Made by a program: the position numbers and the translations under genes. This document shows, one piece after another, positions 36,676 through 46,139 of a DNA stretch of 64,000 bases; positions within the stretch are counted from its first letter, which is position 1; every line of letters begins with the position of its first letter. This DNA is from Methylobacterium thuringiense (lineage in GTDB: Bacteria; Pseudomonadota; Alphaproteobacteria; Rhizobiales; Beijerinckiaceae), in assembly GCF_022179645.1 (NCBI RefSeq), contig NZ_BPRA01000007.1, positions 51,412 through 115,411 on the forward strand. Reading direction: 5' to 3'. A model generated the notes under the pieces. It was not told the origin of the DNA and ran no database searches. It saw only the letters and a program-made list of their open reading frames with translations.

Positions 36676-38787
36676 TCAGGCGACGGGGTTCGAAGGGACG
36701 GGTGCCGGCGATGCGCCGGCATTCCTCTCGGCCAGGATCCGTCGCGCCTGCGCGGCCTGCTGATAGCGGCCGAAAAGGTCGGCCAGGTCTTGCGGCTTCA
36801 TCCTCCGCGGCAGGCCGAGCGCGATCGTGACGATGCGGCGCTTCGCGTCGAGCTTGATGCCGCGCCCCCCGGGTGCCCGTTGCGGGAACGGCGCCTCCGG
36901 CGGCAGGAGCAGCCGCGTGACGATCCCGGTCTGGTTCGTCGTCAGATCGAGATCGGCGATGTCGTCCCAAGTGATCACCCGGTCGAGGCCGGGCACCGCC
37001 AGCCCACCGGGTCTCAGGATCAGGGTGACGCGCTCGCCCTGACGGAGCCGATAGGTCCCGAGACCGGCGAACAGAGCGGCGATGACGAGCGCGACCGTCG
37101 CCACGATCCAGGCCTGGCTCGGCGGAAGTCCCGGGAAGCCCACCAACAGCATCGCGAGGGCCGTGACACCGAAAAGGCCACCGGCCGCGACGAACACGAA
37201 GGCGCCGGGTCGGCTGTTCTCGCGCAGCACCTGTTCTTCGACACCGACCTCCGCCGCCGTCGTCTCGAGATGCGCGGCGAATGCCGCGTCCTGCGCCCGG
37301 ACCGTGCCGAGGAAGTCGTCCGTCGCGGCCCGACACAACCCGATCGGGTCCGCGAAGTAGGCGGCCAGCTGCCCGAGCGCATGGGGCGGCGGCACTGCGC
37401 CGGCTGCGGCCAGAAGGCTCGGATCGATCGCCCGTCCGAGCGCGGCGACACGCTCGCGGGTCGTCGGATGGGTGTCCGTCGGGTGGGCCTGCTCGGTTTC
37501 CAGATGCACCGCCGGATCGTCGAGGCCGCGCGCGATCGCGCGGTCGAGTGCGGCCGCGACGAGGTCGGCCGGGCCAGAGTCCGGCGCCGCGGCCGCGGCG
37601 TCGAGCGTCGCGACGATGGACGGCTGCAGGGATCCGCTGCGCAGGAGCGCCCGCGCCGAGGCGTCTGCCGAGGTGACGACCGCACCCGCGGCGTCGGCGG
37701 CGAACTCGCGCGCCCGGCTCCAGTGCCGCACGGCGAGGTGGAAGCGCTCCATCACGAACACGCCGAGGCGCAGCGACGGCCCGAGCAGTCCGAGCGCACC
37801 CTGATGGCCCGCGGCAACCGCGTCGAGGGAGCGCGCGACTCCCGCATAGATCGGCAGAAAGCGCTGGCTGTAGGCGGTGTCGCCGCCGGCATAGTGAGCG
37901 AGTTCGTGGGCGATGATGGCTGCGGTTTCGTCGCCACGCATCAGGGCAAGATACGGCAGGGGCAGGTAGAGGATGCGACCCGTCAGCGCCTCGCCGCTCG
38001 GCGTCAGCACGGCCGGCCCGGAGCTGACGAAGTAGCCGCCGGTGACGCCGACGACGACGGCCTCGGGCTCGAGCGCCCCGAGCCGGGCGGCGAGCCCCTG
38101 GGTCAGTCGCCACAGCCCGGGTGCATCCGCGGCCGAGACGACCCGACCGTGGACCGGGAGCGGATCCGGCTCGAAAGCCGCGAGCGCGCGGCGCAGTCCC
38201 AGTACCGCGGTGCCGGCCGCCACGATGGCGGCCCCGGCTGCGACGGCGGCAAGCATAAGCAGCTTGATCTCGCCGCCGCCGAGCCCGGGATGAACCAGCA
38301 TGCCGGTTTCGAAGATCACAACGGCGACGAAGCCCGCTGTCGCTAGAAGAATTTGGGCCGCCAGCACCGGCGGAAGCAGCCGGCGCACGAGCGAGAAGCC
38401 CCGGACCAGCGTTTCGCGGGAGGCCTGCCCCACCCATCCCAGGCCGGCTCCGGCGACCAGGACGAGAACGGACAGCATCGCTGCGAGACCGCCCGCCACC
38501 ACGGCGATCGGCGGCAGGACACGGCGCCAGTCCATCAGCGTCGTCATGGTCCCGGCTTCGTCGCGTGCCGCACGCGCCTGATCGAGGGCGAGCGGACCGG
38601 CATAGGTCTGGCCGTTGCGACGGAACTGCATGCGGAAGTCGATGCGCCCGTCGCGCGGTACCCGTGCCTCCAGATCGGCGACAACCCCTGCCAGACGCGA
38701 CCGCTCGGCGTCGAAGGCCGCCCAGTCGTCGGAGCCGCGCTGCCCCTCCCAGAGGCCGAGCAGCATGAACGCGAGCGGCAGCAGCAC
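36676..38787 (-). CDS. Membrane-bound M48-family metallopeptidase
   Basis: A protein of about 700 residues with several N-terminal membrane helices, then a peptidase domain whose zinc motif is IIAHELAHYAGGDTAY (HExxH), as in HtpX/Ste24-type enzymes. A further pair of helices (ALAMLLVGFPG; WIVATVALVIAAL) precedes a PH-like C-terminus. GTG 38787 cuts into the first helix (LVAATVLLPLAFMLLGLW); in-frame sequence continues upstream to an ATT at 38850 preceded by GGAG at ideal distance, so the true start may be there. First gene of a three-gene operon, probably for membrane protein quality control. Confidence 0.85.
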   Translation of the reverse strand: MLLPLAFMLLGLWEGQRGSDDWAAFDAERSRLAGVVADLEARVPRDGRIDFRMQFRRNGQTYAGPLALDQARAARDEAGTMTTLMDWRRVLPPIAVVAGGLAAMLSVLVLVAGAGLGWVGQASRETLVRGFSLVRRLLPPVLAAQILLATAGFVAVVIFETGMLVHPGLGGGEIKLLMLAAVAAGAAIVAAGTAVLGLRRALAAFEPDPLPVHGRVVSAADAPGLWRLTQGLAARLGALEPEAVVVGVTGGYFVSSGPAVLTPSGEALTGRILYLPLPYLALMRGDETAAIIAHELAHYAGGDTAYSQRFLPIYAGVARSLDAVAAGHQGALGLLGPSLRLGVFVMERFHLAVRHWSRAREFAADAAGAVVTSADASARALLRSGSLQPSIVATLDAAAAAPDSGPADLVAAALDRAIARGLDDPAVHLETEQAHPTDTHPTTRERVAALGRAIDPSLLAAAGAVPPPHALGQLAAYFADPIGLCRAATDDFLGTVRAQDAAFAAHLETTAAEVGVEEQVLRENSRPGAFVFVAAGGLFGVTALAMLLVGFPGLPPSQAWIVATVALVIAALFAGLGTYRLRQGERVTLILRPGGLAVPGLDRVITWDDIADLDLTTNQTGIVTRLLLPPEAPFPQRAPGGRGIKLDAKRRIVTIALGLPRRMKPQDLADLFGRYQQAAQARRILAERNAGASPAPVPSNPVA

Positions 38788-39065
38788 GGTGGCCGCGACG
38801 AGGCCTGCGATGGCGCGCGGGCGCGAAGGCGGACGCGTGGACTGGGAAATCGGTCGTCTCCAGGAGCGCGCATGGATCAGCGCCAGTACGGCGCGTGGAA
38901 CGGCGGGATCACCGAAGATCTGCCGGACGCCATTCCAGATATTTTTGGACGCAACTCGGGCGTGTCTCGTCCGGCGGTTGCACTTCTAACGATGGCAAAG
39001 GGTGCGTCAACCCGACGCGATGGAGCGATCAAGTCGCGAGTTCTGAGACCGTGAGCTCAGCCCGT

Positions 39066-39778
39066 TCAAGCGTAGATGCCTGTGAAGCTCACGTTCGCAC
39101 CGCCGCGGGCATTGTTGTCCCACACCTACAGATACGGGCCGCACCGCCACATCCGCACCCGGCAGCCGTCGGGTCCGCCTTCCGCATAGGGCAAAGTCTT
39201 GTCGTCGGTCCCCATCGTAAAGGCGAGGATGCCTTTTTCGGGACGTGCCGTGCCCACCACCTCGCCGGTGTGGATTGAGGCACCGGAGCGAAGGCGCGCG
39301 GCAGACATTCCCCAAGTCGCATCGCCTTTAACGCCGACGGCTTTTCCGCCGGCAGGCGCAATGGTCACGTCCTGTTCCGGCCCGACCCAGTGCCCGACGA
39401 AAGCCATCGGCGCCGGCGCTTCCTCAGGCAGGGGGACCAGCGTTGCGTTCGGCAACCAGCCGATCGTCGTTATGCCCTTCGCGCTGGTGAAGGCGGCACA
39501 GGTAAAGCTGCCCTGGGTCGGGCCCGTCATTACCGCGCGCCCAATGTGAGATAGGCGCGTCCGTGGCAGGAGATGCTCGAACTCGGCCAGCCCGTCTCGA
39601 GCACCTCATCCTCGAGGATATAGGTATGTGCCGCATCCGTCTTCACGGCAGACGCTCGGGCATCGTCCCGAACGACGTCCGACAAGACGCAACCGGCGCG
39701 TGCGGCTGGCGCGGCAAGGACGAGCGCGATCGCGACGAGGCGCGTTGTCCAGCCACGCCAAGGTCCTCTCGTCGTCAT
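39066..39778 (-). pseudogene. Broken exported protein gene (frameshift and nonsense)
   Basis: ATG 39778 opens a signal peptide (VAIALVLAAPAARAGC) and reads to SISCHGRAYLTLGAR, where it hits TAA. A -1 shift there (TAATG at 39528-39532) continues as MTGPTQGSFTCAAFTSAKG, an SH3-like GWLP strand, and a WxGxW-type domain (AFVGHWVGPEQDVTIAP). It then stops at TAG 39126-39128 inside GPYL-stop-VWDNNARGGANVSFTG, whose extension closes at 39066. Relatives as I recall them keep the region beyond GPYL, so both lesions damage one original gene. Confidence 0.7.
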
Positions 39779-39857
39779 ACCCACCCCCTCACGTTCGAGA
39801 TTGTTTTCGCGCAGCGTGTCGATCCACAAAGGCTGCGGACCGGCGATCGCGGGGTGC

Positions 39858-40208
39858 TTATTCACCGAGGTACCGGCCCCTGCGGACATAAATGTTCGGA
39901 ACGCAAACGCGCAGGCGAGCGAGATCGGTCTCTGCCGCAGCCCGCGTGGCGTAGCCGCCTACCGCCACCACATCGAAACCTTCGTTGAAGCCTGCGAACT
40001 TGCCAGAGAAATCGTTGAACGGCTGAAATCCGCACCTTTTCACGGCTTCCGAAGCGCGCCGTACCGCCTCGTACTGCACCTGAGCGTAATCCGGGTTCGA
40101 GAACGAACCGGCGACGATCCAGTACGGACCCGCCGGCGACGCTGCCTGACCGGAAGAGATCAGGAGGGGGATGAGCAGTCCGATCGGCCACGCGCGCAAG
40201 TCCGTCAT
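39858..40208 (-). CDS. Small secreted SPOR-like protein
   Basis: A 116-residue protein with signal peptide (WPIGLLIPLLISSGQA). The body, WIVAGSFSNPDYAQVQYEAV then GYATRAAAETDLARLR, resembles a SPOR peptidoglycan-binding fold (strand-helix, with G-S-F). Two Cys (RCGF, RVCVPN). Same strand as the broken gene, 79 bp upstream. Confidence 0.65.
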   Translation of the reverse strand: MTDLRAWPIGLLIPLLISSGQAASPAGPYWIVAGSFSNPDYAQVQYEAVRRASEAVKRCGFQPFNDFSGKFAGFNEGFDVVAVGGYATRAAAETDLARLRVCVPNIYVRRGRYLGE

Positions 40209-40553
40209 CCATCGTGACGATTGGTCGAAGTCATAATGATATCCCGGCCACTGGCCGTCTCAGCGGTCCTCCTAAACCGGCACCCTCACGAAACTGATCC
40301 GCCTCGGCAGCACGTCGGTGGGTCTATCAGCTCAAAAATCGCTGTTCGGCCGCTTCCGTCGTTTCACCGCCTGAAAGCGGACCGGCAGAAATCCACACAA
40401 CCAAGCCGTTCACCATCGCTGCTGTGCGCCATGAGCGAAAGTTGGCCGCATGCCTGCGCGCGGACGTTTCGACTTCCACGAACCCTTTGCAAAATCTGTG
40501 ACTACCAAATTATCCTGGGTCTTGGTACATTCGTACGACAGGGGGAGGGCATC
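40209..40553. other. Gap without a gene
   Basis: About 345 bases upstream of the P460 gene. A long frame crosses it but lacks normal composition. It ends in GGGGGAGGGC, the P460 ribosome-binding site. Confidence 0.5.
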
Positions 40554-41078
40554 ATGTATATTTCATATGTCAAAGCCACGCTGTGCGCATCAGCCGTGTT
40601 CATTGTGGCGTCCGTTGCGATTGCTCAAGGACTCGACGCAGAAACCGAACCGGGCCGTATTTCCGAGCTGCCAGAAGGATACAGGAGCTTCGAGCTCATC
40701 AGCGTTGCACATGAAGCCGGATCTCTGAACGATATCCGTGCTATATTAGGTAACGATATAGCAATGTCGGCTTATAGATCCGGCAAGCGACCGTTCCCGG
40801 ATGGTTCCGTGATCGTTCGACTAGCTTATAAATATGTATCGTCCGAGCAAAATAATGAAGTATTTGGGCAACAGCAATCATTTATCGCTGGCGATCCGAC
40901 CAACATACAGGTAGATGCAAAAGACAGTAAAAAGTGGCCGACAACTGGCGGATGGGGGTTTGGGCAGTTCGTCAATGGCAAGTCCGATCCAAATTCGCAG
41001 TCTGTCCAGACCTGTTTTGCCTGCCACAATCGATTAGACTCCCCGCGCGATTTGGTATTTACTAATTACGCGCCTTAA
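40554..41078 (+). CDS. Exported cytochrome P460-like haem protein
   Basis: A 174-residue protein with signal peptide (ATLCASAVFIVASVAIAQ). ELPEGYRSFELISVAHEAG and a CFACHNRLDSPRDLVFT block place it in the P460 family, whose CxxCH binds c-type haem; related enzymes oxidise hydroxylamine or bind NO. Its codons favour A/T endings (ATATTAGGTAACGATATAGC) far more than the neighbours', a sign of recent transfer. Monocistronic. Confidence 0.82.
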   Translation: MYISYVKATLCASAVFIVASVAIAQGLDAETEPGRISELPEGYRSFELISVAHEAGSLNDIRAILGNDIAMSAYRSGKRPFPDGSVIVRLAYKYVSSEQNNEVFGQQQSFIAGDPTNIQVDAKDSKKWPTTGGWGFGQFVNGKSDPNSQSVQTCFACHNRLDSPRDLVFTNYAP

Positions 41079-41156
41079 ACCCTAAATCGGGGACCGCCCC
41101 GTTGAACTCTGGTAGTCTCGCCGAGTACTCGCGAGACCGGACGCAGGGAGAAGGCC

Positions 41157-42104
41157 GTGCTGACCATCGGCGTTCTAGCGATCCCCGAGCTGAAGCTGAT
41201 GTCGCTCTCGGCCATGGCGGTGTTTCAGGTTGCGAACAACGTTGCGGGCGAACCCGTCTACGATCTGCACCTCATCTCCGAAGCGGGCGGTCCGGTTCAG
41301 ACGAATGCGGGCTTTGCCGTGATGACCGAATCGCCTGGCGAGGCGGCGTTCGACACCCTCATCGTCGGAGCCTCCACGGGCGCGGGGGCGGGCTCGCCGA
41401 TCCTCCTCGCGTTCGTGTGCCGGGTAGCCGAGCAGGCGCGGCGTGTCGCATCCTTCTGTCGGGGCAGCTTCGTGCTGGCGGAGGCGGGCCTTCTCGCGGG
41501 TCGTCGGGTCACGGCCCATTGGCGCGACAATGCGGAGCTGGCGGCGCGCTTTCCCGACCTGCGGGTGGAAACCGACCAGCTCTACGTTCGGGACGGGGCG
41601 ATCTGGACCTCTGCCGGCATGACGGCCTCCATCGACATGGCCCTGGCGCTGGTCGAAGACGACCTCGGGCCGGGGGCGGCCCGCGAGGTCGCCCGCCGGA
41701 TGCTCCTCGATCGACGCCGCTCCGGCGGTCAGCCGCAGGCCTCCAGCCTCCTGGACCTGGAGCCGAAATCCGATCGGGTTCAGCGGGCCTTCGCGTTCGC
41801 GCGCGGCCATCTGCGGGAACCGCTTAGCGTGGCCCGCCTCGCCGAGGCTGCCCACCTCTCCCCCCGGCAGTTCAACCGGGCGGTCCAGGCAGAGTTCGGC
41901 CTTTCGCCGGCCAAGGTGATCGAGCGCCTGCGAGCCGATGCTGCTCGTGTTCTGCTGGTGCGGAGCCGGCACTCCCTCGATGTGGTCGCCACAGAATCCG
42001 GATTTGCCGACCGGGAGCGGATGCGCCGCGCCTTCCTCCGGATCTACGGGCAGACCCCGCAGGGGATCCGGCAGGGACTACTGCGAGCCAGGTACGCCGC
42101 ATGA
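41157..42104 (+). CDS. GlxA-family AraC-type regulator
   Basis: A 315-residue regulator. Residues 1-170 form a DJ-1/PfpI-like domain (VASFCRGSFVLAEAGLLAGR keeps the Cys elbow). Residues 205-310 are an AraC HTH (LAEAAHLSPRQFNRAVQAEF; VVATESGFADRERMRRAF). Start GTG at 41157 with GGAGAAGG upstream. It lies directly before iorAB, so it may control that operon. Confidence 0.92.
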   Translation: MLTIGVLAIPELKLMSLSAMAVFQVANNVAGEPVYDLHLISEAGGPVQTNAGFAVMTESPGEAAFDTLIVGASTGAGAGSPILLAFVCRVAEQARRVASFCRGSFVLAEAGLLAGRRVTAHWRDNAELAARFPDLRVETDQLYVRDGAIWTSAGMTASIDMALALVEDDLGPGAAREVARRMLLDRRRSGGQPQASSLLDLEPKSDRVQRAFAFARGHLREPLSVARLAEAAHLSPRQFNRAVQAEFGLSPAKVIERLRADAARVLLVRSRHSLDVVATESGFADRERMRRAFLRIYGQTPQGIRQGLLRARYAA

Positions 42105-42208
42105 AGCCGCCGCATGTCCGAAAACGCTGCGTTTATGACGTTTGCGACCGCGCCGGCCAGACTTATCCATAATGCAGTGCGGGGCGAACCTCTCGGAGGA
42201 ATGCGGCC

Positions 42209-42655
42209 ATGGTGAATCTGACGGTCAATGGCCGGCCACATGCTGTCGAGGCCGAACCCGATACGCCGCTCCTTTTCGTCCTGCGTGACACCCTTGGGCT
42301 GAGCGGCACCAAGTATGGCTGCGGCATCGGACAGTGCGGCGCCTGTACGGTTCTCCTCGACGGACAAGCGACGCGCTCCTGTCAGATCCCGCTGGAGAGC
42401 GTTGGGACGCAGAGCGTCACCACCATCGAGGCGATCGAGCAGGATCCGGTAGGCGCCAGGGTCGTCGCGGCCTGGATCGGCATCGAGGTGCCGCAATGCG
42501 GCTACTGCCAGTCGGGCCAGGTCATGGCGGCGACCGGCCTCCTGAAAGGAACACCGAAGCCGACCGAGGACGATATCGCCTCGGCGATGACCAATCTCTG
42601 CCGCTGCGGCACCTATAACGCGATCGCTGCCGCCGTGCGGCAAGCCGCGGTCTGA
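42209..42655 (+). CDS. iorA: 2Fe-2S subunit of isoquinoline 1-oxidoreductase-type enzyme
   Basis: A 148-residue subunit with two 2Fe-2S clusters. The plant-type ferredoxin cluster is in YGCGIGQCGACTVLLDG; the second uses CGYCQSGQVM and NLCRCGTY. It passes electrons from the molybdenum subunit encoded 14 bp downstream to an acceptor. These two-subunit enzymes hydroxylate N-heterocycles or oxidise aldehydes; no FAD subunit is present, as expected for this type. Confidence 0.93.
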   Translation: MVNLTVNGRPHAVEAEPDTPLLFVLRDTLGLSGTKYGCGIGQCGACTVLLDGQATRSCQIPLESVGTQSVTTIEAIEQDPVGARVVAAWIGIEVPQCGYCQSGQVMAATGLLKGTPKPTEDDIASAMTNLCRCGTYNAIAAAVRQAAV

Positions 42656-42669
42656 GGGGAGACGGCGCC

Positions 42670-44919
42670 ATGAACGACCTCACGCCCTCCCGGCCGACCG
42701 CCGGCCGCCGCGAGCCCATCCGCAACCTGTCGCGGCGAAACTTCCTCGGTGCCACCGCCGGCGCCCTCGTGCTCGGCGTCAACCTTGGTCCCGAACCCGT
42801 CGGTGCCGGGGAGCGGCCCGAGGGCTCGGCCGCCATCGCGCCCAAGCCCGGCACGCGGGTCGCGGCCTTCCTGGAGATGCGGTCCGACGGTACGGTGCGC
42901 CTGCTGAGCCCCTTCGTGGAGGGCGGCCAAGGCATCAATACCGGCCTGGCTCAGACCATCGGCGAGGAGTTCGACCTCGACCCGGCGCGCTTTGCCGTCG
43001 AATGCGCGCCGCCCGGCCCCGATTACGCCGTCGTCAACGGCCTGCGCATGACGGGGGGAAGCTTCTCCACCCGTTCCAGCTACGCGGCCATGCGGCGCCT
43101 GGGCGCCACGGCCCGCGAGATGATGCTGCGCTCAGCGGCGGCCAAGCTCGGCGTCCCGCAGGGTCAGCTCAGCACCGATGACGGCCGGGTGATCCACGCC
43201 GCTTCCGGCCGGTCGCTCGGCTACGGCGAACTCGCCTCCGCTGCGCTCGCCCTCCAGCCAAGGGACGACGTGCCGCTGAAGGACCCCGAGAGCTTTCGGT
43301 GGATCGGAAAGCCGGTCGCGCGGCTCGACATGCGGGACAAGTCCACGGGCCGCGCGGTCTACGCGATCGACATCCGCCTCGACGGAATGCTCCACGCGGC
43401 GATCCGGCACGCTCCGCATCTCGGCACGGAGCCCGAGACCATCGCCAACGAGAAGGACATTCGTGCGATGGCCGGGATCGACTCGGTGCATCGCCTGCCT
43501 GGCGCGGTGGCGGTCGTGGCGGATTCTTGGTGGCGGGCGCGCAAGGGCGCGGAGGCGCTGCAGGTGACTTGGACGAGCCCCGCTGAGGACGGGGTCGCCA
43601 CGGTTTCCAAATCCTTCTCGTCGGCCGCGATGCTCGCAGCCCTGAAATCCACGACGGAACCGGGCGTCGCCGCCGAGCAGGAGGGCGACGTCGCGGGCGC
43701 CTTCGCCGCGGCGGCGAAAGTCATCGAGGCGGAATACGATGCGCCCTACCTCGCGCATGCCCAGCTCGAGCCCCCCTCGGCCATCGCCCGGTTCGAGGCA
43801 GACGGCAGCCTCGATCTCTGGGTGCCCAACCAGATGCCGGAACTGTTCCAACAGGTCGCGGCCGGCACGGCTGGAGTTCAGCCGGCGCAGGTGCGCATCC
43901 ACTCGCCGATGCTCGGCGGCTTCTTCGGGCGCCACTTCTACTACGGACCCGCCAATCCGTTTCCACAGGCGATCCTGCTCGCAAAGGCGACCGGACGCCC
44001 GGTCCGGGTGCTGTGGTCGCGCGAGGAGGAGTTCGGCATGGATGCGGTGCGTCCCCTGAGCTTCGCCCGATTCCGCGCCGCTCTCGGGAGCGACGGGATG
44101 CCGGTCGCTCTGCAAACGACGGCGGTGGGCGAAGGGCCTATCGGACGCTGGTTCGGTGCCCTGTTCAAGTCGCCGGTGGATTCGTCTGTCGTTGAAGGTC
44201 TCGACAAGAAACCCTACGCTATCCCAAACCGGCGCCTCGATTATGTGAAGGTGCCGCACCCGGTCACGATCGCCTTCTGGCGCTCTGTCGGGCATTCGAT
44301 GAACGACTTCTTCTACGAGAGCTTCCTCGACGAGATCGCGGCCGCCGGAGCCAAGGACCCGTTCGCGCTCCGCATGGCGCTTCTGAAGGACAGTCCGCGC
44401 CACCGGACCCTGCTCCGGGCCGTCGCCGATCTGGCCGGTGGTTGGAAAGGCGGGACGTTCCAGGCGGCGGACGGCACGCGTCGGGCGCGCGGCGTCTCCA
44501 TGGCCTCGCCCTTCGGTTCAGAGACGGCAACCATTGCCGAAGTCTCGCTGAAGGACGGCGAGGCGCGAGTGCATGACCTCTGGATCGCCATCGATCCGGG
44601 CAGCGTGGTCAACCCCGCCATCGTCAAGCGGCAGGTGGAGGGCGCGGCCGCCCTTGGACTCTCCTCGACGCTCCTGGAGCAGGTCGTCTACGAGGACGGG
44701 CAGCGTCAGGCGCGCAACTTCGATGCCTATCCCATTCTCGACCGCGAGCGCATGCCGCGCGTCCACGTCGCCATCGTCGAGAGCGGGGCGCCGATGGGGG
44801 GGATCGGTGAACCGGGGCTGCCGGGCGTACCCCCGGCCGTGGTCAACGCCGTCGCCACGCTGACGGGGCAGCGCATCCGCAGCCTGCCACTCGCGAAGAC
44901 CCGGCTGTCCGGTGCCTGA
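42670..44919 (+). CDS. iorB: Molybdopterin-binding subunit of isoquinoline 1-oxidoreductase-type enzyme
   Basis: A 749-residue catalytic subunit of the xanthine oxidase family. A Tat signal is present (LSRRNFLGATAGALVLG), so the folded enzyme is exported to the periplasm. Cofactor-binding blocks include MLGGFFGRHFYYG, RSVGHSMNDFFYESFLDEIA and GGIGEPGLPGVPPAVVNA, with the catalytic Glu in GEPGLPG. Cofactor is probably the cytidine dinucleotide form. Operon with iorA and a channel gene; substrate unknown. Confidence 0.93.
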   Translation: MNDLTPSRPTAGRREPIRNLSRRNFLGATAGALVLGVNLGPEPVGAGERPEGSAAIAPKPGTRVAAFLEMRSDGTVRLLSPFVEGGQGINTGLAQTIGEEFDLDPARFAVECAPPGPDYAVVNGLRMTGGSFSTRSSYAAMRRLGATAREMMLRSAAAKLGVPQGQLSTDDGRVIHAASGRSLGYGELASAALALQPRDDVPLKDPESFRWIGKPVARLDMRDKSTGRAVYAIDIRLDGMLHAAIRHAPHLGTEPETIANEKDIRAMAGIDSVHRLPGAVAVVADSWWRARKGAEALQVTWTSPAEDGVATVSKSFSSAAMLAALKSTTEPGVAAEQEGDVAGAFAAAAKVIEAEYDAPYLAHAQLEPPSAIARFEADGSLDLWVPNQMPELFQQVAAGTAGVQPAQVRIHSPMLGGFFGRHFYYGPANPFPQAILLAKATGRPVRVLWSREEEFGMDAVRPLSFARFRAALGSDGMPVALQTTAVGEGPIGRWFGALFKSPVDSSVVEGLDKKPYAIPNRRLDYVKVPHPVTIAFWRSVGHSMNDFFYESFLDEIAAAGAKDPFALRMALLKDSPRHRTLLRAVADLAGGWKGGTFQAADGTRRARGVSMASPFGSETATIAEVSLKDGEARVHDLWIAIDPGSVVNPAIVKRQVEGAAALGLSSTLLEQVVYEDGQRQARNFDAYPILDRERMPRVHVAIVESGAPMGGIGEPGLPGVPPAVVNAVATLTGQRIRSLPLAKTRLSGA

Positions 44920-45988
44920 TCCCGATCGCCTCGCCTCGGATGTCCCCCCCGGGTGCCCCCATGGTGAAAGCGCGGCGATGACGATGCCTGTTGCCGGAGA
45001 CGACCTGCGGCTCGCCTCCGCGGCGCGCAAACCCCTGTTCGATTACCTACCGGTGAGCTTGTTCGGCTCCGTGATGGGACTGACGGGGCTCGGCATCGGA
45101 TGGCGGCTGGCAAGCGCCCGGTATGGTCTGCCCGGGGTCATCGGCTATGGGATCGGCTGGAGCGCGCTCGCCGTATTCGGCCTCCTGGCAGTGGCTTACG
45201 GCGCCAAGGCGGTGACCGCGTGGACGAGCGTCCAGAGCGAGTTCCGGCACCCGATCGCGGGGAACCTCTTCGGGACGGTGCTCATCAGCCTGCTCCTGCT
45301 ACCCTTCGTGCTCCAGCCACTCAGCCCGTTGCTGGCGGTGGCGGCCTGGTTGCTCGGCGCCGGCGGGATGATCCTGTTCGCCTTCCTGATCGTCAGCCGC
45401 TGGATGGGCAGCCGGCACCAGCTCGCCCACGCGACGCCGGCCTGGATCGTGCCGGTGGTCGGCCTTCTCGACGTGCCACTGGCGGGGCCGGCGCTCGGAC
45501 TGCCGCACACCCAGACCCTGATTATGTTCTCATTGAGCATCGGGTTGTTCTTTGCGGTCCCCCTCTTCACCCTGGTTTTTGCCCGGCTCGTATTCGAGGA
45601 GCCCCTGGTCCCGGCCCAGCGGCCGACTCTGATGATCCTCGTGGCCCCCTTCGCGGTCGGTTTCTCCAGCTATGTCGCGACGTTCGGCCGAGTCGACGCT
45701 TTCGCGGAGGCCCTTTTCTTCATCGCCCTGTTCGTCTTCGCCGTGCTTGTAGGCCGACTGCGCGATCTGCCGCGGTGCTGCCCGTTCCGGATCTCGTGGT
45801 GGGCTGTGAGTTTCCCGATCGCCGCCATGGCGGTAGCAGCGTTGCGTTATGCCGGGCATGCTCAGGCAATCGCTGCGGATGCGCTGGCGCTGCTGTTGCT
45901 CGGCCTTGCCACGGTGATCGTCGTCGGTCTCGCGATGCGCACGCTCGTCGGCATTGCCCGGGGCGAACTTCGTCAACTCGCCGGTTGA
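44912..45988 (+). CDS. TehA/SLAC1-type anion channel
   Basis: A 358-residue protein with about ten membrane helices. LPVSLFGSVMGLTGLGIGWRLA is the typical first-helix start and FAVGFSSYVATFGRVDAFAEAL a conserved pore block. Relatives include tellurite-resistance TehA. GTG 44912 overlaps the iorB stop, implying coupling; ATG 44978 is an alternative start that fits the family's usual length better. Confidence 0.87.
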   Translation: MPDPDRLASDVPPGCPHGESAAMTMPVAGDDLRLASAARKPLFDYLPVSLFGSVMGLTGLGIGWRLASARYGLPGVIGYGIGWSALAVFGLLAVAYGAKAVTAWTSVQSEFRHPIAGNLFGTVLISLLLLPFVLQPLSPLLAVAAWLLGAGGMILFAFLIVSRWMGSRHQLAHATPAWIVPVVGLLDVPLAGPALGLPHTQTLIMFSLSIGLFFAVPLFTLVFARLVFEEPLVPAQRPTLMILVAPFAVGFSSYVATFGRVDAFAEALFFIALFVFAVLVGRLRDLPRCCPFRISWWAVSFPIAAMAVAALRYAGHAQAIAADALALLLLGLATVIVVGLAMRTLVGIARGELRQLAG

Positions 45989-46139
45989 TCCACGTACTCC
46001 GTCGGCCGGCGAACGCGGAGGAGACTATTCGAGGGCCGATGCGCAGGCGGACCAGTGTGGTACCCGTCGCAAGATCGCGCGTCTTGCCGGACGAAGACGC
46101 GCGATCGATGCTGTGTCTAATCGGACGATGGGGGAAGAC

